Assembly: GCF_004364325.1 (NCBI RefSeq)
Contig: NZ_SOCP01000018.1
Location: forward strand, 158,117-222,116
Length of the DNA stretch: 64,000 nucleotides
Direction of reading: 5' to 3'
Source of the DNA: Actinophytocola oryzae
GTDB taxonomy: Bacteria > Actinomycetota > Actinomycetes > Mycobacteriales > Pseudonocardiaceae
Below the pieces are notes generated by a model. The model was not told the DNA's origin, ran no database searches, and saw only the letters and a program-made list of their open reading frames with translations. This document shows, piece after piece, positions 29,168 to 37,972 of this stretch (within the stretch, counting starts at the first letter, position 1; every line of letters begins with the position of its first letter). A program made the position numbers and the translations under genes.

Positions 29168-31191
29168 CGACGACGACAGAACGCCCCTTACCCGATGTGG
29201 GGCGGCACAAGGAAGAGGCGCGGCACATCGGCGCAGGAGTGTTCAGCCCACGGCAGCTGCTCGTGTCCTTCCCCGACGCGCTGCGCAAGCTCGACCCCCG
29301 CCACCAACTGCGCAACCCGGTCATGTTCGTGGTGTGGGTCGGGTCGGTGCTCTCCACCGTGTTCGCGATCGGCGACCCGTCGACGTTCACGATCCTGGTC
29401 ACGGTCTGGCTGTGGTTCACCGTCCTGTTCGCGAACCTCGCGGAGGCGGTGGCCGAGGGGAGGGGCAAGGCGCAGGCGGAAACCCTGCGCCGCACGAAAA
29501 AGGAGACCATGGCGCGGCGCCTCCTGCCGGACGGGACCGAGGAGTCCGTGCCTGGCGTGGCACTCGCGGTCGGCGACCTCGTCGTCGTCGAGGCGGGCCA
29601 GGTCATCCCGGGCGACGGCGACGTCGTCGAGGGCATCGCGACCGTCGACGAGTCGGCCATCACGGGCGAGTCCGCGCCGGTGATCCGCGAGTCGGGTGGC
29701 GACTTCTCCTCGGTGACCGGCGGCACCACCGTGCTGTCCGACCGGATCGTGGTGCGGATCTCGACTCGGCCCGGCGAGTCCTTCGTGGACCGGATGATCG
29801 CGCTGGTCGAGGGCGCCCAGCGGCAGAAGACGCCCAACGAGATCGCGCTGACGATCCTGCTGTCGACGCTCACGATCATCTTCCTGCTCGCGGTCGTGTC
29901 ACTGCAGCCGATCGCCCGCTACTCGGGCGGGGTGCAGTCGGTGATCGTGCTGACCGCGCTGCTGGTCTGCCTCATCCCGACGACGATCGGCGCGCTGCTG
30001 TCGGCGATCGGCATCGCGGGCATGGACCGCCTCGTGCAGCGCAACGTGCTGGCCACGTCGGGCCGCGCGGTCGAGGCCGCCGGTGACGTGTCGACCCTGC
30101 TGCTGGACAAGACCGGGACCATCACCTTCGGCAACCGGCGGGCGACCGAGCTGATCCCGATCGAGGGGACGTCGCCGGACACCCTCAAGGCTGCCGCCCG
30201 GCTGGCGAGCATCGCCGACACCACACCGGAAGGCCGCTCGGTCCTGGAGCTGTGCGGCGGCCCGGTGGAGGTGGTGGAACCACACGAGTTCGTGCCGTTC
30301 ACCGCGCAGTCCAGGATGAGCGGCGTCGACATCGGCGACCGCCACATCCGCAAGGGCGCGGCGAGTGCGTTCCCGTCCACCGACGAGTCCGCCCGGATCG
30401 TGGCCGAGATCAGCGCGGGCGGCGGTACCCCGCTCGTGGTGGCGGAGAACGAGAAGGTGCTCGGGGTGATCCGCCTGTCCGACGTGGTGAAGCCCGCCAT
30501 GAGGGAGCGGTTCGCCGAGCTGCGGCGGATGGGCATCCGGACCGTCATGATCACCGGCGACAACCCGTTGACCGCGAAGGCGATCGCGCAGGAGTCCGGT
30601 GTGGACGACTACCTCGCCGAGGCGCGGCCCGAGGACAAGATGGCCCTGATCCGCGAGGAGCAGGAGGGCGGCAGGCTCGTCGCGATGACCGGTGACGGCA
30701 CCAACGACGCCCCGGCCCTCGCGCAGTCGGACGTCGGCGTCGCCATGAACAGCGGCACGTCGGCCGCGAAGGAGGCCGGCAACATGGTCGACCTCGACTC
30801 GGACCCGACGAAGCTGATCGAGATCGTCGAGATCGGCAAGCAGCTCCTGATCACGCGTGGCGCGCTCACCACGTTCAGCGTGGCGAACGACCTCGCCAAG
30901 TACTTCGCGATCCTGCCTGCCATGTTCGCGGGCATCTTCCCGCAGCTGGACCGGCTGAACATCATGAACCTGCACTCGCCGTCGTCGGCGATCGTGTCCG
31001 CGGTGGTGTTCAACGCGCTCGTCATCATCGGGCTGATCCCGTTGGCACTGCGCGGGGTTCGCTACCGCCCGACGACGGCGACCGCGCTGTTGCGGCGAAA
31101 CCTGCTCGTCTACGGGCTCGGCGGTGTCGTCACGCCGTTCGCGGGCATCTGGCTCATCGACCTCGTCGTCCGACTCGTCCCTGGAATGTGA
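29164..31191 (+). CDS. kdpB: KdpB, P-type ATPase subunit of KdpFABC
   Basis: 675 residues with the P-type phosphorylation motif DKTGTIT, the actuator motif TGES, and the hinge GDGTNDAPAL. KdpB hydrolyses ATP and drives K+ uptake. The ninth codon (29188-29190) is TTA, the rarest leucine codon in such genomes and in streptomycetes decoded only by the bldA tRNA; it could limit translation of the pump by growth stage. Everything else is standard. Confidence 0.98.
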   Translation: MTTTTERPLPDVGRHKEEARHIGAGVFSPRQLLVSFPDALRKLDPRHQLRNPVMFVVWVGSVLSTVFAIGDPSTFTILVTVWLWFTVLFANLAEAVAEGRGKAQAETLRRTKKETMARRLLPDGTEESVPGVALAVGDLVVVEAGQVIPGDGDVVEGIATVDESAITGESAPVIRESGGDFSSVTGGTTVLSDRIVVRISTRPGESFVDRMIALVEGAQRQKTPNEIALTILLSTLTIIFLLAVVSLQPIARYSGGVQSVIVLTALLVCLIPTTIGALLSAIGIAGMDRLVQRNVLATSGRAVEAAGDVSTLLLDKTGTITFGNRRATELIPIEGTSPDTLKAAARLASIADTTPEGRSVLELCGGPVEVVEPHEFVPFTAQSRMSGVDIGDRHIRKGAASAFPSTDESARIVAEISAGGGTPLVVAENEKVLGVIRLSDVVKPAMRERFAELRRMGIRTVMITGDNPLTAKAIAQESGVDDYLAEARPEDKMALIREEQEGGRLVAMTGDGTNDAPALAQSDVGVAMNSGTSAAKEAGNMVDLDSDPTKLIEIVEIGKQLLITRGALTTFSVANDLAKYFAILPAMFAGIFPQLDRLNIMNLHSPSSAIVSAVVFNALVIIGLIPLALRGVRYRPTTATALLRRNLLVYGLGGVVTPFAGIWLIDLVVRLVPGM

Positions 31192-31196
31192 TCGCC

Positions 31197-31814
31197 ATGA
31201 ACTCACTCGGCAGGCAGACACTCGCCGGGCTGCGGATCCTGCTCGTCCTCACCGTGCTGACCGGAGTCCTGTACCCGTTGGGAGTGTGGGTGGTGAGCCA
31301 CGTCCCCGGCCTCGAGGCCAACGCGGAGGGCTCGATGGTCACGGTGGACGGGCGGACCGTCGGCTCGGACCTCATCGGAATCGACCCGGTGGCCGGGGAT
31401 CCGAACAACGACCCGTGGTTCCACACCCGGCCGTCCGCCAGTGCCTCGGACGAGAACGGCCTCGGTCCGGCCGACGCGTCGACCTCCGGCGGCTCGAACA
31501 AGGGCGGCTACGACGCCGACCTCGCCGCGACCGTCAAGGCACGTCAGGAGATCATCGCGAGACGGGAGGGTGTGGCCGTCTCGCGGGTGCCTGCCGACGC
31601 CGTCACCGCGTCCGCCTCCGGCCTCGACCCGGACATCAGCCCGGCCTACGCCGCGCTGCAGGTCGCGCGGGTCGCGCGGGTGAACGGGTTGTCCGGGGAC
31701 GAGGTCCGCGCGCTCGTCGACCGGTTCACCGACGGTCGTGGACTTGGTTTCGTCGGCGAACCCGGCGTGAATGTCATGGAACTCAACCTGGCCGTCCAGG
31801 CCGCGAAACAATGA
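31197..31814 (+). CDS. kdpC: KdpC, accessory subunit of KdpFABC
   Basis: 205 residues: one N-terminal helix (LRILLVLTVLTGVLYPLGVW), then a soluble domain with DPWFHTRPSASA and the SGGSNKG loop, and ISPAYAALQVARVARVNGL near the end, all typical of KdpC. It anchors and assists KdpB. ATG 31197 is chosen; GTG 31188 overlaps the kdpB stop and would add three residues. No kdpD or kdpE follows. Confidence 0.96.
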   Translation: MNSLGRQTLAGLRILLVLTVLTGVLYPLGVWVVSHVPGLEANAEGSMVTVDGRTVGSDLIGIDPVAGDPNNDPWFHTRPSASASDENGLGPADASTSGGSNKGGYDADLAATVKARQEIIARREGVAVSRVPADAVTASASGLDPDISPAYAALQVARVARVNGLSGDEVRALVDRFTDGRGLGFVGEPGVNVMELNLAVQAAKQ

Positions 31815-32002
31815 CCTACGAGCGGACCGACGGCCGGGGGAATGCGGTGGTGGCCTTACCGGCAACGGTGAAGAAATGACGTCGTCGCCGTGATCTCCGT
31901 GTTATCAACGAAAGCAGCGGGCGTCACCAGGTGATTCGGTGCGTCACAAGACAGTTCCGTCTTGTGACTGTTGTGGCCGCGTCCGGCATGCAAGGATTCG
32001 GC
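31815..32002. other. Intergenic region after kdpC
   Basis: 188 bases between kdpC and the hypothetical gene at 32003. Apart from the 26-bp palindrome I see no clear promoter, RNA gene or further repeat. Confidence 0.5.
31943..31968. promoter_or_regulatory. 26-bp palindrome upstream of the 32003 gene
   Basis: Ten-base perfect arms gtcacaagac (31943-31952) and gtcttgtgac (31959-31968) surround six bases. The site lies 34 bases before the ATG at 32003 and 129 bases past kdpC. It may be an operator for an unlinked regulator, or a hairpin ending the kdp transcript. Confidence 0.55.
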
Positions 32003-32710
32003 ATGACTCGTTTGCGTCATTCCGTTGTCCTCGGACCCGTCCCGAAGGACTGGTTCGACGAGAAAGTCGGGTTGGGCCACGAGATCGTCGGGGAAGCCCT
32101 CGGTACCGAGCTCCCGCTCGTCGGCGGGGAACACCTCAGCCCCAATTCCTGGTACGGCGACGACGGTCTGCAGGTGACCGTCGAGTCCTGGCGCCGGGAC
32201 GGCGAGACGTCCGGCACGCTGCACCTGTCCGACGAACGCTGGGCCTCGCTCATGTCGGTCCGGTTGGTCAGCGCGGAGTCCCCCCGGCTCGCGGAGGTCG
32301 GCGGGGACGTGCGGTCGATGTCGTCCCGTTGGCTCGGCCGGATACGGGGCTGTATGCGGGTGGACATCGAGCGGTGGTGGCACGCGGTGTCGGGGAAGGC
32401 CGAGGAGCCCGCCGTCGAGGGGAAGGCGAAGCACGGGATGGTGGGGGTCTCCTTCACCCTCACCCCGTCGGCGGGCCCGGACGGGCGGTGGACCGTCACC
32501 GCGGACGTGCGCCTGCGGAGCCGGGGCGTGCTGGCGCCGTTCACCGCGCTCGGGCTGCTCCTGGGGCGCTCGGCGATCCGGCGCGGGTTCCGGGACGCCG
32601 CGGAGAGGTTCGCGGCGGAGTGGAACCGCGAGGTGCCCGCGCTGCTCGCGCTGTCCGCGCAGGACCTGCGTGAGCGCTTCATCGCGGAGCTGACGAACGC
32701 GAGGTCGTGA
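32003..32710 (+). CDS. Hypothetical protein, possibly SRPBCC-like
   Basis: 235 residues; I do not recognise the family. It opens MTRLRHSVVLGPVPKDWFDEKV and has alternating beta-type segments followed by a C-terminal helical part (GFRDAAERFAAEWNREVPALLAL). The amphipathic strands and long final helix recall lipid-binding SRPBCC proteins, but the match is weak. ATG 32003 follows an aaggat site; a 26-bp palindrome lies just upstream. It converges with the TetR gene. Confidence 0.6.
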   Translation: MTRLRHSVVLGPVPKDWFDEKVGLGHEIVGEALGTELPLVGGEHLSPNSWYGDDGLQVTVESWRRDGETSGTLHLSDERWASLMSVRLVSAESPRLAEVGGDVRSMSSRWLGRIRGCMRVDIERWWHAVSGKAEEPAVEGKAKHGMVGVSFTLTPSAGPDGRWTVTADVRLRSRGVLAPFTALGLLLGRSAIRRGFRDAAERFAAEWNREVPALLALSAQDLRERFIAELTNARS

Positions 32711-32749
32711 CCGTCTCGCCGTCGCGGGGGCAGGCCGGTGGGGCCGCGC

Positions 32750-33364
32750 TCACGACGGCAGCGACAGCGACTCCGGCGGTGCGAGCAGCGCGATCGTCGC
32801 GTTGACCGCCACCTCCGTGATGTCGCCTGCCCGCCCGCCCTCCTCGACGGTGGTGGCGATCAGCTCCCGCAGCCCGCCCAGCATGAGGATGGCGAGCTGC
32901 CGCGACACGCCCTCCGGCCGCACGGCGCGCCACTCGTCGGCCTCGGACAGGGTCTGGACCATCCTGATGAACGCGGCCATCATCTCGCGTTGCAGGTCCC
33001 TGCCCGACGCGCCGAGCGCGGGGACGTCGCGGATCCAGCTCACCACGATGCCCGGCTGCGACTCCGCGCACGCGATCCACGCCCCGATCGCCTGGCGCAC
33101 CTGCGTCACCCAGCGTGTCGACGGGTCGACCGCCGCGCTGATCTGCGTGATCATCTCCGCGTTCGCGTCCCTGAGCAGCGCGACGAAGCACTCCTCCTTG
33201 CCCGCGAAGTGCTCGTAGAAGGTGCGCCGCGACGTGCGGGCGCGCCGGACGATGTCGGCGACGGTCGTCTCGCGGTAGCCGACCGCCACGATGGACTCGG
33301 CCAACCCGTCCAGCAGGCGGCGCCTGAAGGTCTGCTGGAGCTGCGGAGTGGTCACCGGCGTCAC
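32750..33364 (-). CDS. TetR-family transcriptional regulator
   Basis: About 204 residues. N-terminal helix-turn-helix: RRRLLDGLAESIVAVGYRETTVADIVRRARTSRRTFYEHFAGKEECFVAL, the textbook TetR domain, followed by a helical ligand-binding region. It is divergent from a four-gene oxidative operon and two identical-pattern palindromes lie between, so it almost certainly represses that operon and possibly itself. GTG 33364 is preferred, with GTG 33355 as alternative. Confidence 0.9.
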   Translation of the reverse strand: MTPVTTPQLQQTFRRRLLDGLAESIVAVGYRETTVADIVRRARTSRRTFYEHFAGKEECFVALLRDANAEMITQISAAVDPSTRWVTQVRQAIGAWIACAESQPGIVVSWIRDVPALGASGRDLQREMMAAFIRMVQTLSEADEWRAVRPEGVSRQLAILMLGGLRELIATTVEEGGRAGDITEVAVNATIALLAPPESLSLPS

Positions 33365-33390
33365 GCTAATACACCTCACTTGTGCCTGAT

Positions 33391-33430
33391 GGTACATCGG
33401 CGTACCGTGCGATTGGTACTGTCACGTACC
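33391..33430. promoter_or_regulatory. Twin TetR operators GGTAC-N6-GTACC
   Basis: ggtac-atcggc-gtacc lies at 33391-33406 and ggtac-tgtcac-gtacc at 33415-33430, 24 bases start to start. Both sit in the 91-base gap between the tetR and P450 starts. Two copies with identical arms make this one of the clearest operators in the window. Confidence 0.85.
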
Positions 33431-33455
33431 ACTGCGGCGATGAGGTGTTGCTCTG

Positions 33456-34787
33456 ATGACGAAGCTGCCACCAGGCCCGACGACGCCCCGGTTCGTGCAG
33501 GCGGTCTACGCGCTGACCCAGCCCAACCGGGGCATCCCCCGGATGCGTGAGCGTTACGGCGACGCGTTCACCGTCGACGTGCCGGTCTTCGGGAACGCGC
33601 TGGTCATCAGCGATCCCGGCGAGATCAGGCAGCTGTTCCAGACCAGCTCGGACATCGCGGAGAACGTCGAGCCCAACCTCGGCCGCATCCTCGGCCCCGG
33701 GTCGATGTTCGCGCTGAAGGGCGAGGCCCACCGGGCCCAGCGCAAGCTGCTCGTGCCGCCGTTCCACGGCCGCAAGCTCGCCGCCTTCGAACGGATCGTC
33801 GAGGACGAGGCGGTGCGCGAGATGGCGACGTGGCCGCAGGGCACGCCCTTCCCCGTGATGCCGTCGACGATGCGGATCACGCTCAACGCCATCCTGCGCG
33901 CCGTCTTCGGCGCGGAGGGCGCGGAGTTCGACGAGCTGCGTGACCTGCTGCCCGAGATGGTCAGGGTCGGCTCGCGGATCGTCTCGCTGCCGATCCCCGG
34001 CCGCCCGATGCCCAGGTGGACCCCGTGGGGGAGGTACCGGGCGCTGCGCCGCGAGTACGACGCGATCATCGACCGGCTGATCGACAAGGCCACCGACCTG
34101 GACGACCGCGACGACGTGCTCTCCATGCTGGTCCAGAGCCGCTACGACGACGGCTCGGCCATGGCGCGGAGCGAGATCGCCGACCAGCTGCTCGCCCTGC
34201 TCGCGGCGGGCCACGAGACCACCGCGACGACGCTCGCGTGGACGGTCGAGCGCCTGCGCAGGCGCCCGAGGATCCTGCGTGACCTGGTGCGGGAGCACGA
34301 CGAGGGCGGCAAGGCGCTGCGCGAGGCGTCGATCATCGAGACCCAGCGCGTCCGCCCGGTGATCGACTTCGTGGGGCGCAACATCAGGGTCGACGACTTC
34401 GAGCTCGGGCGCTGGGTGGTGCCGAAGGGGTACAACGTGCTGGTGAGCATCGCCATCCTGCACGCGGACCCCGCCGTGTTCCCGAACCCGCGTGCGTTCG
34501 ACCCGTCGCGCTTCGTCGGCACCCGGCCCGACCTCTACCAGTGGATCCCGTTCGGCGGCGGCACCCGCCGCTGCATCGGCGCCGCGTTCGCCACGATGGA
34601 GATGAACGTCGTGCTGCGCACGCTGCTGCGGGACCACACACTGGTGCCGACCAGCGAGCCCTCGGAACGCTGGCACTCGCGGGGTGTCGCCAGCGCACCG
34701 GCCAAGGGCGGCCTCGCTGTCGTGTACCGCCGCACGGCCGGTGCGGTGCCCTCGTCCACCGAGTCCACCATGGGAGCACAGTCTTGA
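33456..34787 (+). CDS. Cytochrome P450
   Basis: 443 residues. Heme loop FGGGTRRCIG, I-helix AGHETT, and the K-helix ETQR pair are intact. It is the first gene of an operon with an alpha/beta hydrolase, an SDR and a flavin monooxygenase, all joined by short overlaps. This looks like stepwise oxidation of a hydrophobic substrate (hydroxyl, ketone, ester, hydrolysis), similar in gene content to mycobacterial lipid-oxidation operons. The substrate is unknown. TetR control through the twin operators is likely. Confidence 0.95.
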   Translation: MTKLPPGPTTPRFVQAVYALTQPNRGIPRMRERYGDAFTVDVPVFGNALVISDPGEIRQLFQTSSDIAENVEPNLGRILGPGSMFALKGEAHRAQRKLLVPPFHGRKLAAFERIVEDEAVREMATWPQGTPFPVMPSTMRITLNAILRAVFGAEGAEFDELRDLLPEMVRVGSRIVSLPIPGRPMPRWTPWGRYRALRREYDAIIDRLIDKATDLDDRDDVLSMLVQSRYDDGSAMARSEIADQLLALLAAGHETTATTLAWTVERLRRRPRILRDLVREHDEGGKALREASIIETQRVRPVIDFVGRNIRVDDFELGRWVVPKGYNVLVSIAILHADPAVFPNPRAFDPSRFVGTRPDLYQWIPFGGGTRRCIGAAFATMEMNVVLRTLLRDHTLVPTSEPSERWHSRGVASAPAKGGLAVVYRRTAGAVPSSTESTMGAQS

Positions 34788-35668
34788 CAGAACGGACCGT
34801 CGACGTCGGGCGGGGGATCTCCCTCGCGTACGAGGAGATCGGGACCGGCGAGCCGCTGGTCGCGGTCGCGGGCCTCGGGCAGCAGCTGCACAGCTACCCG
34901 ACCGCCTTCTGCGAGGCGCTCGCCGAGCGCGGCTACCGGGTGATCCGGTTCGACAACCGCGACGCGGGCCTGTCCACGCACCTGTCCTACCGCCCGGCGA
35001 GCTTCGGCGCGATGCTGCTCGGCAGGTTCCCGGAGGGTCAGTACGACCTGTCCGACATGGCCCTGGACACGGTCGGCCTGCTGGACGTGCTGGAGCTGCC
35101 CGACGTGCACATCGTCGGCGTGTCGATGGGCGGCATGATCGCCCAGACTGTGGCCGCCGAGTACCCGGGGCGGGTGCGCACGCTGACGTCGATCATGTCG
35201 AACACGGGTGCGCGGCGGGTCGGCCGACCGGCGCTGTCGACGTGGCGGCTGATGGCTGGCAAGCCCGCGAGGACCCGGGAGGAGGCCGTGGCAGGCGCGC
35301 TGCGGATGTTCCGCCACATCGGCTCGCACGGCTTCCCGCTCGACGAGGAGTTCGTCGCGGAGCTGGCCGGCACCGGCTGGGACCGCGACCCGTCCCCGGC
35401 GGGCACGGCACGCCAGCTGTCCGCGATCTTCCGCTCGGGGAACAGGACCGCGCGGCTCGCCTCGGTCACCGCACCGACGCTGGTGATCCACGGCGACCGC
35501 GACCGCATGGTCAACCCCACCGGCGGCGCCGCGACCGTGCGGGCGATCAGGGGCGCCCGCCTGGAGACGATCAAGGGCATGGGCCACGACCTGCCGAAGG
35601 GCGCGTGGCCGCGCCTGCTCGACCTGATCGACAGCCACGCGAGGAGGAGCAGCGATGCCAGGTCGTGA
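34784..35668 (+). CDS. Alpha/beta hydrolase
   Basis: 294 residues from the TTG at 34784, which overlaps the P450 stop (TTGA) and has a gggag site. Nucleophile elbow GVSMGG, acid region HGDRDRMV and the His in GMGHDLP complete a catalytic triad. It would cleave an ester, lactone or similar bond, fitting an ester made by the Baeyer-Villiger-type enzyme three genes on. It overlaps the SDR start by 14 bases. Confidence 0.9.
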   Translation: MTERTVDVGRGISLAYEEIGTGEPLVAVAGLGQQLHSYPTAFCEALAERGYRVIRFDNRDAGLSTHLSYRPASFGAMLLGRFPEGQYDLSDMALDTVGLLDVLELPDVHIVGVSMGGMIAQTVAAEYPGRVRTLTSIMSNTGARRVGRPALSTWRLMAGKPARTREEAVAGALRMFRHIGSHGFPLDEEFVAELAGTGWDRDPSPAGTARQLSAIFRSGNRTARLASVTAPTLVIHGDRDRMVNPTGGAATVRAIRGARLETIKGMGHDLPKGAWPRLLDLIDSHARRSSDARS

Positions 35669-36500
35669 GGTGGCGGGCCGGCCCGTGATGATCACCGGGG
35701 CGGCCTCGGGTATCGGCAGGGCACTCGCACGGCGCCTCTCCGGGCTTGGCTCGCCGGTGGCCATCGCCGATGTCGACGCCAGCGGCCTGAAGGAGACCGA
35801 GGGCTCGCTGTCCGGCAGGGTGCTGACCCGCGTCCTCGACGTCCGGGACGCGGCCGACGTGCTGCGCTTCGCCGACGAGGTGCGGGAGTGGCTGCCCGCG
35901 CCGCTGGGGGCCGTGTTCAACAACGCGGGTGTGGCGGTCACCTCGTCGGTGCTCGACGCGGTGCCGGAGGACGACCAGTGGCTGTGGGACATCAACTTCC
36001 ACGGCGTGGTGAACGGGACCCGTGCGTTCCTGCCGATCCTGGTGGGGCAGGGCTCGGGGTTCGTCGTGAACACCTCCAGCGTGTTCGGCCTGGTGGGAAT
36101 GCCGTTCCAGAGTGCCTACTGTGCCGCGAAGTTCGCCGTCCGCGGCTTCACCGACTCGCTGCGCCAGGAGCTGCGCGGCACCGGCGTGCGTGCGGTGACC
36201 GTCCACCCCGGCGGCATCACGACGAACATCGCCCGCAACGCACGCATCCGCAGGGACCCCGAGGGGCTCGGCCGCACCAAGGAGCAGATGGCCGCGCAGT
36301 TCGAGGCCATCACGATGACCTCACCGGACAGGGCCGCCGCGATCATCCACAAGGGACTGTCGCGCGGGAGGTCACGCATCCTGGTCGGCCCGGACGCGTA
36401 CCTGTTCGACGCGTTGGCACGCATCACCCCGACGCACTACTACGAGGTGATCTCCCGCGTGCAGAGCCGGCTGCGGACACAGCAGAAGGCGGACCGGTGA
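35655..36500 (+). CDS. Short-chain dehydrogenase/reductase
   Basis: 281 residues, classical SDR: TGAASGIG cofactor loop, NNAG, catalytic Ser in NTSSVFG, and YCAAK. It would interconvert an alcohol and a ketone using NAD(P). In operon order it fits between P450 hydroxylation and flavin-dependent oxygenation. The last bases overlap the GTG of the next gene (GTGA). Confidence 0.94.
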   Translation: MPGREVAGRPVMITGAASGIGRALARRLSGLGSPVAIADVDASGLKETEGSLSGRVLTRVLDVRDAADVLRFADEVREWLPAPLGAVFNNAGVAVTSSVLDAVPEDDQWLWDINFHGVVNGTRAFLPILVGQGSGFVVNTSSVFGLVGMPFQSAYCAAKFAVRGFTDSLRQELRGTGVRAVTVHPGGITTNIARNARIRRDPEGLGRTKEQMAAQFEAITMTSPDRAAAIIHKGLSRGRSRILVGPDAYLFDALARITPTHYYEVISRVQSRLRTQQKADR

Positions 36501-37972
36501 GCAGTCATGTCGACGTGCTGATCGTCGGGGCCGGGTTGTCCGGCATCGGTGCGGCACACCAGCTGCAGGCGGCCTTTCCCCTGCGCACGTACACGATCCT
36601 GGAGGCCCGCGACGCCATCGGCGGCACGTGGGACCTGTTCCGCTACCCGGGCGTGCGGTCGGACTCGGACATGCACACCCTCGGCTACCGCTTCCGACCG
36701 TGGACACAGGCGAAGGCCATCGCGGACGGCCCGTCGATCCTCGAGTACGTGCGGGACACCGCGCGCGAGGGCGGCATCGACCGGCACATCCGCTTCGGCC
36801 ACCGGGTCGTGCGCGCCGAATGGTCCACTGAGGACTCCCGCTGGACGGTGACCGCCACGCACGACGGGGAGGCGGTCGTGCTGACCGCGTCCCTGCTGTA
36901 CCTGTGCAGCGGCTACTACCACTACGACAGCGGCCACACGCCGGAGTTCCCCGGCATCGAGAACTTCGCGGGCCCGGTCGTCCACCCCCAGCGCTGGCCC
37001 GCGGACCTGGACTACACGGGCAGGAAGGTCGTGGTCATCGGCAGCGGCGCCACCGCGGTGACGCTGGTGCCCGCCATGACCGACCGCGCGGAGCACGTGA
37101 CGATGCTCCAGCGGTCGCCGACCTACGTCATGTCCCTGCCTGCGCGGGACGCCATCGCGAACCGGCTGCGCCGCGTGCTCGGCCCCTCACGGGCCTACTT
37201 CCTGACGCGGTGGAAGAACGTCGTCATGAGCACGTTGTTCTACCAGCTGAGCAGGCGCCGCCCGCACATCGCGAGGTCGATGATCCGCAGGGCGGCAGTG
37301 AGGATGCTGCCGCCCGGCTACGAGGTGGACAAACACTTCCGGCCCCGGTACCAGCCGTGGGACCAGCGTCTGTGCCTCGTGCCGGACGGTGACCTGTTCC
37401 GGGCGATCAGCACCGGGAAGGCGTCGGTCGTGACGGACGAGATCGCGGAGTTCACCCGTGACGGCATCTCGCTGAGGTCGGGGGAGGAGCTGGCGGCCGA
37501 CATCGTGGTCACGGCGACCGGGCTTCGCCTGCTGGCCTTCGGCGGCATGGAGCTGTCCGTGGACGGCCGGGCGGTGGAGCTGCCGAAAACCATGGCCTAC
37601 AAGGGCATGATGCTCAGCGACGTGCCGAACTTCGTGTTCACCATCGGTTACACGAACGCGTCGTGGACGCTGAAGGCCGACCTGGTGGCCGAGTACACCG
37701 CGCGGCTGCTGCGGCACATGGACACGCACGGCTACGCGCGATTCGTGCCGACGAGGGAAGGTCCAGCAGTGACCGAACGGCCACTGCTGGACTTCCAGGC
37801 CGGTTACGTCCTTCGCTCGATGGACGAGTTCCCCAGGTCCGGCTCGCGTGCGCCGTGGCAGCTTGGCATGAGCTACGCCCACGACGTGGTCTCCCTGCGG
37901 CACCGCCCGGTCGAGGACGGGGCCATGAGGTTCACGCGTGCCGGTCAGCCCTTGCGGCCGACTCCCGCGTAG
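36497..37972 (+). CDS. Flavin-containing / Baeyer-Villiger-type monooxygenase
   Basis: 491 residues. FAD loop GAGLSGIG at the N-terminus, the GTWDLFRYPGVRSDSDMH segment of EthA-like monooxygenases, and a second Rossmann loop VIGSGATAV for NADPH. Such enzymes turn ketones into esters or oxygenate heteroatoms. It closes the operon that begins with the P450, and its 3' end overlaps the convergent methyltransferase gene by 28 bases. Confidence 0.92.
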   Translation: MSSHVDVLIVGAGLSGIGAAHQLQAAFPLRTYTILEARDAIGGTWDLFRYPGVRSDSDMHTLGYRFRPWTQAKAIADGPSILEYVRDTAREGGIDRHIRFGHRVVRAEWSTEDSRWTVTATHDGEAVVLTASLLYLCSGYYHYDSGHTPEFPGIENFAGPVVHPQRWPADLDYTGRKVVVIGSGATAVTLVPAMTDRAEHVTMLQRSPTYVMSLPARDAIANRLRRVLGPSRAYFLTRWKNVVMSTLFYQLSRRRPHIARSMIRRAAVRMLPPGYEVDKHFRPRYQPWDQRLCLVPDGDLFRAISTGKASVVTDEIAEFTRDGISLRSGEELAADIVVTATGLRLLAFGGMELSVDGRAVELPKTMAYKGMMLSDVPNFVFTIGYTNASWTLKADLVAEYTARLLRHMDTHGYARFVPTREGPAVTERPLLDFQAGYVLRSMDEFPRSGSRAPWQLGMSYAHDVVSLRHRPVEDGAMRFTRAGQPLRPTPA

